From: CAWBRT01 sp963791145
GTDB taxonomy: Bacteria > Acidobacteriota > Terriglobia > Terriglobales > Acidobacteriaceae
NCBI GenBank assembly: GCA_963791145.1
Contig: CAWBRT010000003.1
Span: 62,001 to 126,000 of the forward strand
Direction of reading: 5' to 3'
DNA: 64,000 nt
Part shown: piece after piece, positions 46,624 to 58,559 of the stretch
Layout of the letters: every line of letters begins with the position of its first letter
How positions within the stretch are numbered: position 1 is the first letter of the stretch
Made by a program: the position numbers and the translations under genes
The notes under the pieces: model-generated
Seen by the model: only the letters and a program-made list of their open reading frames with translations
What the model was told of the DNA's origin: nothing
Databases searched by the model: none

Positions 46624-48056
46624 ATGGCTGGGACATCGTCAGGACTGGAACTTCGTGCGGCACTCATCAAGGTCGTTGGAGAAAAGGGCTGTCTCTTTGA
46701 GCCGGCCGATACGGCTGCTTACTGTGAAGATTATCGCCAGCTGTACAAGGGGCGGGTGCAGGCGGTGGTGCGTCCCGCCAGCGCCGAAGAGGTGGCAGCG
46801 GTAGTGCGCCTGTGCGCGGAGAGACGCATCGGGATCGTGCCGCAGGGAGGCAACACCAGTCTCGTGGCCGGCGCAGTGCCCAGCGAAGACGGCAGCCAGA
46901 TCGTGCTCGCCATGGGCCGCATGAACAAGATTCGCGAGATCGATCCGGTCGATCTGACCATGACCATCGAGGCCGGCGTGGTGCTGAAGACCGCGCAGGA
47001 GGCGGTGCTGGCCGAGAACTGCATGCTGCCGATGTCGATGTCATCGGAGGGCTCGGCGCAGATTGGCGGCGTGCTGGCAGTCAATGCCGGCGGCAACAAC
47101 ACCGTGCGCTACGGCAACGCGCGCGACCTGGTGCTCGGGCTGGAGGTGGTGCTGCCCAACGGCGACATCTGGAACGGTTTGCGGCGGCTGCGCAAGGACA
47201 ATACCGGCTACTGCCTGCGCCAGCTCTTTGTCGGCTCCGAAGGGACGCTCGGCATCATTACCGGCGGCCGTCCTCAAGCTGGTTCCCCGCCCGCGCGAGC
47301 TGGCCGTGGCGCTCTGCGCCGTGCCCTCCGAACAGGCCGCGCTCGACTTGTTTGTGCTCGCCCGCCAGCACCATCACGAGGCCATTCAGGCCTTCGAATA
47401 CATGTCCGGCGCGGGATTGAGAATGGTGCTCAAGAATGTTGCCGACACGCATCTTCCCCTGGAGCAGCCGGCCGACCACTACGTGCTGCTGGAGCTGGCG
47501 GACGTGGCGGCGGACACGAACCTGCGCGAGAAGCTGGAAGAAACGCTGGGCAAGGCGATGGATGCCGGCCTGGTGCTGGACGCCGTTCTGGCCGGAAGCG
47601 CGGCCGAGCGCCTGGCGCTGTGGAAGCTGCGCGAGGAACATACCGAAGGCGCACAAGCGCGAAGGCATCAACGTGAAGAATGACGTCACCGTGCCGGTAT
47701 CGAAGCTGGCGCAGTTCCTGGTGCTGGCCACAGAGGCATGCCAGCGCCGCTTCCCTGGCATCCGCTGCGTTCCCTTCGGCCACATGGGCGACGGCAACAT
47801 CCACTTCAACTTGGTGCAACCCGAAGGCAGCAGCGGGCCCGAGTTCCTGCGCCAGAGCCACGACATCATGGACACCATCAACGAAGTCGTGCGCAAGTTC
47901 GACGGCAGCTTTTCCGCCGAGCACGGCGTGGGAAAGCTCAAGCCTTACCTGGTGAAGGAGTGGCGCGGCGGCGCCGAGCTGGAAACCATGCAGCGCATCA
48001 AGGCGGCACTGGATCCCTTGGGAATCATGAATCCCAGGCAAGGTGCTGCCGGATAG
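46624..48056 (+). CDS. GlcD-like FAD-linked oxidase (two frameshifts)
   Basis: Flavoprotein of the glycolate oxidase/D-lactate dehydrogenase (FAD_binding_4) family. N-terminal FAD motifs: VVRPASAEEVAAVVRLC, IVPQGGNTSLVAGAVPSED, SMSSEGSAQIGGVLAVNAGG and FVGSEGTLGIIT. C-terminal oxidase domain: CVPFGHMGDGNIHFNLVQPEG and FSAEHGVGKLK. Two single-base insertions next to G runs break the frame, near 47262 (IIT then AAVLKLVPRPRE expected) and near 47650 (EEHTE then AHKREGINVK). Correcting both gives about 477 residues, normal for the family. The TAG stop is part of a TTAGGGA-class repeat arm. Confidence 0.87.
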
Positions 48057-48085
48057 GGGTTAGGGAATAGGGATTAGGGATTAGA
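48052..48085. repeat. TTAGGGA-class array, left arm of a split pair
   Basis: GGGGTTAGGGAATAGGGATT-type units start at the stop codon of the FAD oxidase gene. The matching right arm lies 1.1 kb away at 49197-49228, with a small gene island between. Confidence 0.6.
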
Positions 48086-48199
48086 ACAGTTTAAGAATTG
48101 ATGTACCCGATCAAAAACACGGAGTGTCACTCCGGAGTCATCGGCCTCAGCGACGTATAGCAAACACCCGACTTTTCGGTCTCAAGTTTGGGGAAAATC

Positions 48200-48415
48200 A
48201 TGGTTGACCTACGCTTACACAAGAAGGCTCACAAACTTGAAAGATGCCCCGCATGTGGCGGAATGATGCGGCTCCGTTGGGATACGTACACCTGCGAAAA
48301 GTGCGGGCATTTTAGGCAGGATATTATGTTGCACGATAACGTTGAGCGGGATGACCCGACGAACCTGAAAGATTGCGACTGTGAATACTGTTTAAGAGAA
48401 CTGGGGCGTTCCTAG
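48200..48415 (+). CDS. Small zinc-ribbon protein, function unknown
   Basis: 71 residues with CPACGG and CEKCGH (a classic two-knuckle zinc ribbon) and two more Cys pairs at the end (CDCEYC). No family could be named. The product is more Asn/Lys/Asp rich and the region more AT rich than the neighbours, suggesting acquisition. The start is ATG 48200. It leads a run of three same-strand small genes. Confidence 0.6.
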   Translation: MVDLRLHKKAHKLERCPACGGMMRLRWDTYTCEKCGHFRQDIMLHDNVERDDPTNLKDCDCEYCLRELGRS

Positions 48416-48507
48416 CCTTGCGATTGACGCAAGCCGAGCGCGGCGGATGGGCTTTGGTACGAAAACGGAAATCCCCCGATTGTTCGTGATCGAAGCGGGA
48501 GGGCGGA

Positions 48508-48831
48508 ATGGTGAAGAAGGATGGATATGAATATTTTCAAAATCTGATCTTTCAGGAAATCGATGCCCTCGAAACGGCTGCTGACCGACGAATGGTCGAA
48601 GTGAGAATAATGTTTTCAGAAGAAGACGTGCGCATGGCTGCGGCACGCGGAATAAACTGGCCGCGTCAGTGCACGGTGATGATCCCAGAGGCGCGTTTGC
48701 TTGAAATCGAGCCTGACCGAACAAAATGGTCAGAAACAGCGAGGGAAATATTTGAACGGGGACTCCGCGTGAGAGAGAGTCAAATTCACCAAATAATGAA
48801 GCGGCGGGAAGAGCGTGGCAGCGATGCTTAA
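48508..48831 (+). CDS. Hypothetical protein, island gene 2
   Basis: 107 residues, not recognised. Predicted mostly helical (YFQNLIFQEIDALETAADRR, SETAREIFERGLRVRESQIH) with a short strand-rich middle (QCTVMIPEARLLEIEP). Shine-Dalgarno GGGAGGG precedes ATG 48508, which supports it being real. It overlaps the next gene by eight bases, so the two should be co-translated. Confidence 0.55.
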   Translation: MVKKDGYEYFQNLIFQEIDALETAADRRMVEVRIMFSEEDVRMAAARGINWPRQCTVMIPEARLLEIEPDRTKWSETAREIFERGLRVRESQIHQIMKRREERGSDA

Positions 48832-49072
48832 GAATACAGAATTGCGAGAAGCCGCTTACGGCTGGATGAAAAGCCTATCTTCTGGTAGTTACTTTAATCA
48901 CGCTGACACCTATGGATTTCTTGAGACGAATTTCGCAAAGGAGTGCAGCGAGCGAGGTGATGCCGACAGGGAGCCGCGCTACAAAAATGACGCCCGTTGG
49001 GCCGTTCACGATGCCCTGCGCGACAAGATCATTAAGAAATCCGGGATTCTCGGACGGTTCCAAAGACTGTAA
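48824..49072 (+). CDS. Hypothetical protein, island gene 3
   Basis: 82 residues from ATG 48824 (GTG 48815 is an alternative). Not recognised; helical, basic C-terminus (DALRDKIIKKSGILGRFQRL). Overlap with the preceding gene indicates an operon. It is followed by a strong hairpin that may end the transcript. Confidence 0.55.
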   Translation: MLKNTELREAAYGWMKSLSSGSYFNHADTYGFLETNFAKECSERGDADREPRYKNDARWAVHDALRDKIIKKSGILGRFQRL

Positions 49073-49128
49073 ATTCCAAAGCAGCCCACTACTCTACCAT
49101 CGCTATTTCCTTAGCAGATGTCGAGTGG

Positions 49129-49159
49129 CCCACATTTGCCTGCTTTTGGCAAATGTGGG
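49129..49159. terminator. Perfect 12-bp hairpin after the small-gene island
   Basis: CCCACATTTGCC (49129-49140) and GGCAAATGTGGG (49148-49159) with a 7-base loop. No T run on either side, so it may be a dispersed repeat; the hairpin at 36000 has nearly the same arms. Confidence 0.5.
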
Positions 49160-49196
49160 TTCGCTTAATGCAGGCACCCAGCGCTTGATCGCTTCT

Positions 49197-49228
49197 TCCT
49201 AATCCCTGAGCCCTACCCCTAATCCCTA
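49197..49228. repeat. TTAGGGA-class array, right arm of a split pair
   Basis: CTAATCCCTGAGCCCTACCCC-like units (in pieces) ending with CCCTA, whose CTA is the reverse complement of the stop codon of the SDR gene. Confidence 0.6.
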
Positions 49229-50077
49229 GTGAAACAGCCTTCCTCCGTTGACGTTATAGGCTTGGCCGGTAATGAAGTTGGCCTCATCAGATGCCAGGAA
49301 GGCGACCAGGTTAGCTACGTCTTCCGGTTCCGCGATCCTGCCCAGCGGAGTGGCCTCCGCCTGCTTCTTGAGCAGCCCGGCACGAAACTCTTCGTAAGGA
49401 ATGCCCTTCTTTTCCGCCTCGGCGCGCTCCCAATAACTCAGCCGGCCGGTGTTGATCATTCCCGGGCAGACGACATTCACGGTAATGCCGTAGGGCGCGA
49501 GGTCAAGGGCGGAGCCCTGTGTCAGCCCGACCACGGCGAACTTCGAGGCGGTGTAGGCGGCCTGGTGCAGGCCGGCCGTCTTGGAGACGTTCGAGCCAAT
49601 ATTAATGATGCGTCCGCCTTTGCCTAGCCGAATCATTTCGCGGCTCACCAGCTTGGTCAGCAGGAACACGGCGGTGGTGTTGATCGCCAGGAAGTGGTTC
49701 CAGACTTCTTCGTCGAGCTCGGTGACCGGAACCCTGTCGCGGCCCATGATGGCGCGGGCGTTGTTGACCAGGATGTCGATGCGGCCATAATGCTCGATCG
49801 CATGCTTGACCATGCCGCGTATCTGCTCGGCGATTTCAGGTCGCAGGGAATCATCAGGCACTGGACGCCGGTGGCGCGGAGTTCCTCGAGCGACACTTTC
49901 GATGCCTCGCCATCCGCTTTCCACCTCCGCCGGCGGAAGGTCCGCAGGCTTTCGCGGCACGTCCGTCAGCACCAGGTTCGCGCCCAGACTCGCCAACTTC
50001 AGGGCGATCGAACGCCCCACGCTTTTCATTCCCCCGGCGCCGGTAATCAGCGCCACTTTGCCCTTCAGTCCCGACAT
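49226..50077 (-). CDS. Short-chain dehydrogenase/reductase (two compensating frameshifts)
   Basis: Classical NAD(P)-dependent SDR. The dinucleotide motif is ITGAGGMKSVGRSIA, the structural motif ILVNNA, and the catalytic Ser and YxxxK region SNVSKTAGLHQAAYTASKFAVVG. The C-terminal FITGQAYNVNGG is typical of the 3-oxoacyl-ACP reductase/sugar dehydrogenase group. A stretch between about 49905 and 49838 is out of frame (the alternative frame gives SLEELRATGVQCLMIPCDL, which matches the family) and the frame then returns. ATG 50077 has GGGAGGAGAG upstream. Substrate unknown. Confidence 0.87.
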   Translation of the reverse strand: MSGLKGKVALITGAGGMKSVGRSIALKLASLGANLVLTDVPRKPADLPPAEVESGWRGIESVARGTPRHRRPVPDDSLRPEIAEQIRGMVKHAIEHYGRIDILVNNARAIMGRDRVPVTELDEEVWNHFLAINTTAVFLLTKLVSREMIRLGKGGRIINIGSNVSKTAGLHQAAYTASKFAVVGLTQGSALDLAPYGITVNVVCPGMINTGRLSYWERAEAEKKGIPYEEFRAGLLKKQAEATPLGRIAEPEDVANLVAFLASDEANFITGQAYNVNGGRLFH

Positions 50078-50262
50078 CGTGTTCTCTCCTCCCTGAATCG
50101 GTCGCTTGCCCGCTTCCCGCAATGGCTAAAGCCCTGTTCTGACGGCGCGAAACGGCACAGCTGAAGCCCTGCCCAGATACAAGACTCTTATGCCTCAGTC
50201 CCGCGGCTGATACAGGACTGTGCCGAAGACATGCACCGGTTTTCAATCAGGCTGTAATCACT

Positions 50263-50302
50263 AACCCCTCTTCTCTATCCCCTATCCCCTATTCCCCGAT
50301 CC

Positions 50303-50305
<3 letters not shown>
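50263..50305. repeat. TTAGGGA-class array, single arm at the uvrA stop
   Basis: CTAACCCC, CTATCCCC and CTATTCCCC units run into the CTA that is the uvrA stop codon on the other strand. No opposite arm was found in the 200 bases to its left. Confidence 0.55.
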
Positions 50306-53202
<2,897 letters not shown>

Positions 53203-53618
53203 TCCAAAAGTACGATTGCGGCAGGACCAAGGACAAGACCCACGGAGACGTGGACATTGCACCGGCGAGACCGCAGATTAAGAAAGACATTTCGAACCAG
53301 GTATCTTAGAAGGCAACACAGGCGGACGTCAAACCCGGCGACAATACAGCTTGCGGAAAAACGCGCCGGAGCAGGGTCGGATTGGCGACGGAATTATTGC
53401 GAATCAGTGAATTCTGGACAGACGGTTCCGTATTTTCTTGTCCTTGAGAGTATAGCAGTTTAAGTTCTTGCCATCATCCGATTGCATCAAAAGGACAGGT
53501 GGGGTTGTTGGGCTTGTAAGTTTTCGCGCACTCCTGTGGAGTTCTCAACGACGGCGAATGCGGCTGTTGCTGCGAAGCGAGACTTCAGCAGATGCGGCGC
53601 CTGGTAGAGGTAGGAGAC
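53203..53618. other. Intergenic region upstream of uvrA
   Basis: About 416 bases with no convincing gene. It must hold the uvrA promoter on the minus strand; a LexA-type box (CTG-N10-CAG or GAAC-N4-GTTC) was looked for near the gene and not found. Confidence 0.4.
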
Positions 53619-53801
53619 TTGAATACTTTAGTGAGCTCCGCTGCGCTTGGGTTTACGATCATTGGCTCGTTGGCTTTTGGTATCGGCTTGGGTTATCTCG
53701 GCATCGTCGGAATTCTGCACGCCATGACCCGCACCCGCCCCGCCGAAAAAACTTCTCCTGCCGCCCTGGCTACCACCGCCGGCGGTTCCTCCGGCAGTTA
53801 G
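53619..53801 (+). CDS. Small single-helix membrane protein
   Basis: 60 residues from TTG 53619, with GTAGGAG just upstream (ATG 53592 in the same frame is an alternative). One long hydrophobic segment, ALGFTIIGSLAFGIGLGYLG, then a basic turn (MTRTRPAEK) and an Ala/Thr/Ser/Gly tail. Function unknown. Confidence 0.5.
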   Translation: MNTLVSSAALGFTIIGSLAFGIGLGYLGIVGILHAMTRTRPAEKTSPAALATTAGGSSGS

Positions 53802-53885
53802 CGCTTCCGCAAGAGCTGTCCGCCGCGCTCGCTCCATGCAAGCACGACTTTTGCTGCTGCAAGGTCGCTCTTCTTACCTACGCCC

Positions 53886-53923
53886 CAAACAAAACCCCCA
53901 TCCCCGCTGCGCGGAGATGGGGG
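53886..53923 (-). terminator. Rho-independent terminator of the Thr/Pro/Tyr-rich protein gene
   Basis: On the minus strand CCCCCATC (53923-53916) pairs with GATGGGGG (53902-53895), followed by TTTTGTTT. Confidence 0.85.
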
Positions 53924-53944
53924 TATCAAGCAACAACCGGTTGA

Positions 53945-55903
53945 CTATCCTCCGGAGCTTCCGACGAAGGCTTCTTTCTGCAGTTCAGCTTCGGACTGGT
54001 CGGCTACCCGTTGCTGCTCGGCCAGCATATTGTCCGCATCCTTGTCGGGCGGCGGAGCCGAGACTTCTCCGGGTATGGTCGAGGTATCCGGGGCCGCGGG
54101 CATTCCGGCCTTGCCGGAATTGTTTGCCAGTTCCCCGAGACCGCTGTCCAGCCGCTCGAGGAAGCTGTTGTACATCTCCTGCAGGCCCTGCACGCCAACT
54201 GCTACCTGCTGGCCGGTGGCACAATCGCCAGGTTTGCTGGCGAGAATGCTGACGGTCACCATGTTGTTCTGGTCCGGAGCATTCGCAGTCCGGAAGATCA
54301 GGTCTCCTGGCGTCAGATTGCACTCCTGGCCATCGGCCACTACCGGCAGGGACGTGGAGACAATGAACGGGTTGTGGGTTAACGCCGGGGGCATGTCTTC
54401 CACGGAGGGGGCCGGCGCACCCGCACTTGGCGGAGGAGTATACGAAGCCGTCGCCGGTGGCGGTGCTGCAGCCGGTCCAGCCGCAGCCATGGCCTGCGGG
54501 GCGGCGGCCTGTTGCGCTAAGGCTTCCCGTTCCGCCAGTGTCCGCTGCACCTCCTGAGCGATAAGCTCCTTCACTTCCGGACTCATTGTCATCTGGGCAC
54601 TCGCCGGTGGCGGGGCTTCCGCCACTGCCTGCGCCTGCGCGGCGGCTCTGGCATCGGCACGGGCGTCATAAGCGGCCGCTAAATTCGCCGCCAACAGGAA
54701 GTCGGTCAGCCACAGCGATGGCCGCGGATACACAGGATAGGGAGTGAAATACGCTCCGTAGTAGCCGTGCCAAGGCCTGCCAACCCAGCCCCAACGATAG
54801 GGAACCGGCGCTCCCCACGGTCTGTGCGCCCAGCCGTAAAACGCCGGACGATAGTAGGCGACCGGCGCGTAGCGGTAATACGGCGCTCCGTGGTAGTTAT
54901 ACGAGGCATACACGCGCGTGTAGTGAACATTGTTGACCACATAGGTCCGCTGCACGTAGGTGCGGCCAGGGGGTAGCATGTGTCCCGGACGCGCCACCGG
55001 CATATAGCGGTGTTCGACGTATCCGACGTGCGCTCCCGTGGTCACGACTCTCCTGCCGTCCGGGAAGGCCCGGACCACTTGCCGTCCGCCGCCAGGGGCG
55101 TGAGTAATGGTCACGCCGCGGCGATCGTCGTGAACGTACTGGGGCTTTCCCTGCGGATCGAATCTCGCGACCTTGCCGTGGCCTTCAAAGCCTCTGGTCT
55201 TGCCAGCATTGTCGACTTCCCTCCGCGTTCCGCCGGGGCCCTGAACTACTTTCATTGGCTCGCGCTGCGGCGGCAGATGCTTCGGATCGGTATTCAAGCC
55301 CATAGCCGTGCCGGTGGGACGGGAAGGCCCCACGCCGGGACGTCCACCCGGTCCGGTCGTCGTTGTAGTCGTCGTGCCAGGACGCCCGCCCGGTCTAGTC
55401 GTCGTCGTGGCAGGACGCCCGCCCGGTCCAGTGGTGGTTGTTGTAGTTGGACCATGCTTCGCCGGTCCCATCGTCGATGGCGGAGTGACACTAGGCTTCG
55501 ACGGTCCCGTAGTGGTTGTCGTAGTTTTGCCAGGAGACGGTGGAGTGACGCTGGGCTTGGGGCCGGTGGTGGTCGTAGTCTGACCGGGACGCGTGGTGGT
55601 GGTTGTCGCGCCAGGACGCGTGGTGGTGGTTGTCGTAGCCGGCCTGGACGGCGTAGTCGTCGGCCTCGGCGTGGTCACTGTAGGCCTTGGCGTAGGCGTA
55701 GTTGGCTTGGGCGCCGTAACCGTAGGCTTCGGAGCGGGCTTCGGCGGAGTCGGCTTCGCTGCCGGCGCGGGCTTTGCCGGTGGGGGAGTGTGCTTGCCCT
55801 TATCCTTGTCCTTGTCTTCGCCCCATGCAAATGCCGAAATTAGCACGACGATCAGAAGTGCGATCCACTTCCGCCGCATTCTTGAGCAGGTCTTACTTTC
55901 CAC
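53945..55903 (-). CDS. Large secreted Thr/Pro-rich and Tyr-rich protein, function unknown
   Basis: 652 residues. An N-terminal signal sequence (WIALLIVVLISAFAWG) is followed by a Lys/Pro-rich then Thr/Pro-rich stalk (about 35-200, with runs of up to seven Thr and repeats like TTTTTRPG and GPSKPSVTPP). A middle region (about 235-330) has FDPQGKPQYVHDDRRGVTITH and FPDGRRVVTTG. Next is a Tyr/Pro/Trp-rich patch (about 340-405, YYRPAFYGWAHRPWGAPVPY), then Ala-rich helices and a C-terminal domain with VVADGQECNLTPGDLIFRT. No family is recognised; a cell-surface or outer-membrane-associated role with a glycosylated stalk is a guess. GTG 55903 has GGGAGG five bases upstream; ATG 55879 is possible. 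Confidence 0.75.
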   Translation of the reverse strand: MESKTCSRMRRKWIALLIVVLISAFAWGEDKDKDKGKHTPPPAKPAPAAKPTPPKPAPKPTVTAPKPTTPTPRPTVTTPRPTTTPSRPATTTTTTRPGATTTTTRPGQTTTTTGPKPSVTPPSPGKTTTTTTGPSKPSVTPPSTMGPAKHGPTTTTTTGPGGRPATTTTRPGGRPGTTTTTTTGPGGRPGVGPSRPTGTAMGLNTDPKHLPPQREPMKVVQGPGGTRREVDNAGKTRGFEGHGKVARFDPQGKPQYVHDDRRGVTITHAPGGGRQVVRAFPDGRRVVTTGAHVGYVEHRYMPVARPGHMLPPGRTYVQRTYVVNNVHYTRVYASYNYHGAPYYRYAPVAYYRPAFYGWAHRPWGAPVPYRWGWVGRPWHGYYGAYFTPYPVYPRPSLWLTDFLLAANLAAAYDARADARAAAQAQAVAEAPPPASAQMTMSPEVKELIAQEVQRTLAEREALAQQAAAPQAMAAAGPAAAPPPATASYTPPPSAGAPAPSVEDMPPALTHNPFIVSTSLPVVADGQECNLTPGDLIFRTANAPDQNNMVTVSILASKPGDCATGQQVAVGVQGLQEMYNSFLERLDSGLGELANNSGKAGMPAAPDTSTIPGEVSAPPPDKDADNMLAEQQRVADQSEAELQKEAFVGSSGG

Positions 55904-56285
55904 AACAGCCTCCCTGTGGGCTGACTACGGCCCCACGTAAACAGTATTCGGTGTGAACGAGGATGGCCGCACGTCGCTGACCCATGATGGCCATCCTCAA
56001 CAAGGCGCTATGTAAATGGGCCCGATTCCCGGGTAACTGCTGCTAAGCACCGGAACACACAAACACACCAGCAGTTGCGGACCCATGTAAGTGGTGCACT
56101 TTCAGCCGGCAGAACGGCAAAGATTGATTCGAAAAAACGAAGTTGTGGGCCAGCTGAGTATCACAAAGTTAAGGCTGAATTGCTAAGTGGGTCAATAGCA
56201 TTTAGCGGCGGGGGAACGATTTGTGGACGGTTTCCCGATTGAGGAATCAAGCTTGCTAGCCAAATGGCGGAAATGCTTTGGATCG
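55904..56285. other. Intergenic region with one strong hairpin
   Basis: 382 bases between two minus-strand genes. GAGGATGGCC (55959-55968) and GGCCATCCTC (55989-55998) form a perfect 10-bp hairpin with a 20-base loop. The promoter of the downstream gene should be here. No gene seen. Confidence 0.5.
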
Positions 56286-58181
56286 TCAGCGCGACAGTAC
56301 ATCGACGACTGACTTGGCGATCAGGGCGCCGAAGTAAGCGAGCGTGGTCATGTAGGCGAGCTGCAGCGCCGGCCATTTCCAGCTATTAGTCTCGCGACGC
56401 ACAATAGCCAGGGTGGAGGTGCACTGCATGGCAAAGGCAAAGAAGATCAGCAAAGCGGCCGCGCCGCCCAGGGTGAGATCGCCGCGCAAGGCGTCCTGCA
56501 GGCTCTGCGCGTGCTGCTCCGGGTCGATGCCGTAAAGCGTTCCCAGTGTGCCGACGATAACTTCGCGGGCGGCCACCGACGTCAGCAGGCCGACGCCGAT
56601 CTTCCAGTTGAAGCCGAGTGGAGCAATCACGGGCTCCAGCGTGTGACCGAGGCGTCCGGCGACGCTCTCCGCCATGGCCGGCGGCTGTCCCTGATTCATG
56701 GGCAGGTTCGTGAGAATGGCGAGCAGCAGCGATACCGCCAGGATGACCGTCCCGGCGCGCCAGACGAAGGCCTTGGTGCGGTCGTAGAGACGCAGCCCCA
56801 GCGAGCGCAGGGTCGGCCAGCGATACGACGGCAGCTCCAGCAGGAACGGCACGCCCTTGCTCTTGAGCACCGACGATTTCAAAACCCGCGCCGTGAACAG
56901 CGCCGCCAGAAAGCCGATGACATAAAGCCCCAGCATGGACAGCGCCCGCGAACTGAAGAACACTCCCAGCACCGGCCGGTCGGGGATGAAGGCGGCGATC
57001 ACCATGGTGTAGACCGGCAGGCGCGCCGAGCAGGTCATGAAGGGCGCGATAAAGATGGTGGCCATGCGGTCGCGCTTGTTCTCGATGGTGCGCGTAGCCA
57101 TGATCGCCGGAACGGCGCAGGCGTAAGCGGAGAGCAGCGGAATGAAGGCCTTGCCGTTCAGTCCGAAGCGCGACATGGTGCGGTCGGCAATCACCGCCGC
57201 GCGCGCCAGGTATCCGGAATCCTCCAGCACGCCCACCAGCAGGAACAGCAGCAGGATCTGCGGCAGAAAGACCAGCACCGAAGCCACGCCCTTCCACGCG
57301 CCGTCCAGCAGCAATGAACGCACCAGCGCGTTGGACACATGATGCGAAGCCGCGGTGCCCAGGGCATCGAGCCCATCCTGCATCAGCTTCGAGAGCGGCT
57401 GGCCGGCGGCAAAAATCGTTTGAAAGACCGCTATCACCACCAGCACGAAGGTCAACGGTCCCCACAGCCGATCCAGGAACACAGAATCCAGACGGCGCGT
57501 CCACAGCGCCGGCAGCGGCCGGCGGTAATTAGACTGCTCATTGAGTCGTTCAGCCCACTCGCGGCAGTTGCGGACGTCCTGCAGAAGCGGCAATTCGACC
57601 GGCTGCGGCTGCTCCGTCGCCGAGTTGATGAAGCGATGGACTGCTTCCAGCCCTTCGCCGCTGACGGCGCTGACCAGGGCCACCGGCGTTCCCAACTGCC
57701 GCGCCAGCGCAAGCACGTCGATCTCGCCCTGGCGGGAGCGCAGCGAGTCGGCCATGTTGAGCAGAACCAGCGTCGGCAGGCCCAGGCTGATGACCGGAGC
57801 AGCCAGCGCCAGGTGACGGCCGAGATTGGTCGAATCGAGCACCAGAAGAATGGCGTCCGGAGTGTCGATGCCCGTCATCTGGCCGCGCAGCACATCGACG
57901 GTTACGCGCTCGTCTTCCGATTTGGCGTTCAGGCTGTAGATGCCCGGCAGATCGATCAGCGCCACCCGCTCGCCGTTCTCCAGCGTGAGATAGCCGGTAA
58001 AGTGCTCGACCGTTACGCCGGGAAAATTCGCTACCTTGCGATTCAGGCCGGTGAGCTGGTTGAAGAGGGTGGTCTTGCCGCAATTGGGAGGTCCGACGAC
58101 AGCAATGGTGCGCAGCGACTTCGACGCAACCGCCGCTACGGTGCTTCCGAAAGAAGGGCCGCAACACTCCTGCGAGGACAT
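56286..58181 (-). CDS. feoB: Ferrous iron transporter FeoB
   Basis: Fe(II) importer with an N-terminal G domain and a C-terminal polytopic permease. G motifs: G1 GPPNCGKTTLFNQLTG, G3 DLPGIYSL, G4 LNMADS, with the switch I segment NFPGVTVEHFTG. Permease gate motifs follow, including GLNGKAFIPLLSAYACAVPAIMATRTI (read in parts) and FMTCSARLPVYTM. Length 631 is slightly short but intact. The ATG overlaps the feoA stop by one base (TGATG), so the pair is translationally coupled. A perfect Fur-type palindrome lies upstream of feoA. Confidence 0.95.
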   Translation of the reverse strand: MSSQECCGPSFGSTVAAVASKSLRTIAVVGPPNCGKTTLFNQLTGLNRKVANFPGVTVEHFTGYLTLENGERVALIDLPGIYSLNAKSEDERVTVDVLRGQMTGIDTPDAILLVLDSTNLGRHLALAAPVISLGLPTLVLLNMADSLRSRQGEIDVLALARQLGTPVALVSAVSGEGLEAVHRFINSATEQPQPVELPLLQDVRNCREWAERLNEQSNYRRPLPALWTRRLDSVFLDRLWGPLTFVLVVIAVFQTIFAAGQPLSKLMQDGLDALGTAASHHVSNALVRSLLLDGAWKGVASVLVFLPQILLLFLLVGVLEDSGYLARAAVIADRTMSRFGLNGKAFIPLLSAYACAVPAIMATRTIENKRDRMATIFIAPFMTCSARLPVYTMVIAAFIPDRPVLGVFFSSRALSMLGLYVIGFLAALFTARVLKSSVLKSKGVPFLLELPSYRWPTLRSLGLRLYDRTKAFVWRAGTVILAVSLLLAILTNLPMNQGQPPAMAESVAGRLGHTLEPVIAPLGFNWKIGVGLLTSVAAREVIVGTLGTLYGIDPEQHAQSLQDALRGDLTLGGAAALLIFFAFAMQCTSTLAIVRRETNSWKWPALQLAYMTTLAYFGALIAKSVVDVLSR

Positions 58182-58424
58182 CAGGCCTGCTCCCCGGCAG
58201 TTACGGGCCGCACCAGAATGTGGCTGGCGGTCTCGCGGCGCACGGCGACCTCTGTGCCGTCAATGCGGTAAACACGGGGATCGCCACCCGGGCCGGCGTA
58301 GCCGACAACGACCTCGACGCCGGGGATGAAACCGAACAGCATGACCTGATCCAGGGCGGGGCCGGTACAGCATGATTTCGTCAATGATGGCGTGCTGGCC
58401 GCGAGACAGGTCGCTAAGCTGCAT
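58181..58424 (-). CDS. feoA: FeoA, ferrous iron transport SH3-like protein (one frameshift)
   Basis: A small cytoplasmic SH3-fold protein that assists FeoB. From ATG 58424 the frame gives MQLSDLSRGQHAIIDEI, the usual FeoA start; near 58365 the frame must shift by one to ALDQVMLFGFIPGVEVVVGY and DPRVYRIDGTEVAVRRETAS, the remainder of the fold. A one-base loss in the CCGGCCCCGCCC run explains it. Corrected length is about 81 residues. GGAAGGGG upstream is the likely ribosome binding site. Confidence 0.85.
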
Positions 58425-58544
58425 CAGCCCGACCCCTTCCGGCGTGGTCCCCGTTTGCGGGGCTTGCCGGAGCGCGGACCAGTTGGCGATGCAGACGGTC
58501 CAACGCGGCGGCAGCGCGGGTGGAACCGGCCTGACTTATGAATC

Positions 58545-58559
58545 TGAAAATCATTTTCA
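58545..58559. promoter_or_regulatory. Fur-type operator upstream of feoAB
   Basis: TGAAAATCATTTTCA is a perfect 7-1-7 palindrome, close to the 7-1-7 Fur core (TGATAATnATTATCA). It lies 120 bases upstream of feoA in promoter position, so iron repression is expected. Confidence 0.8.
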
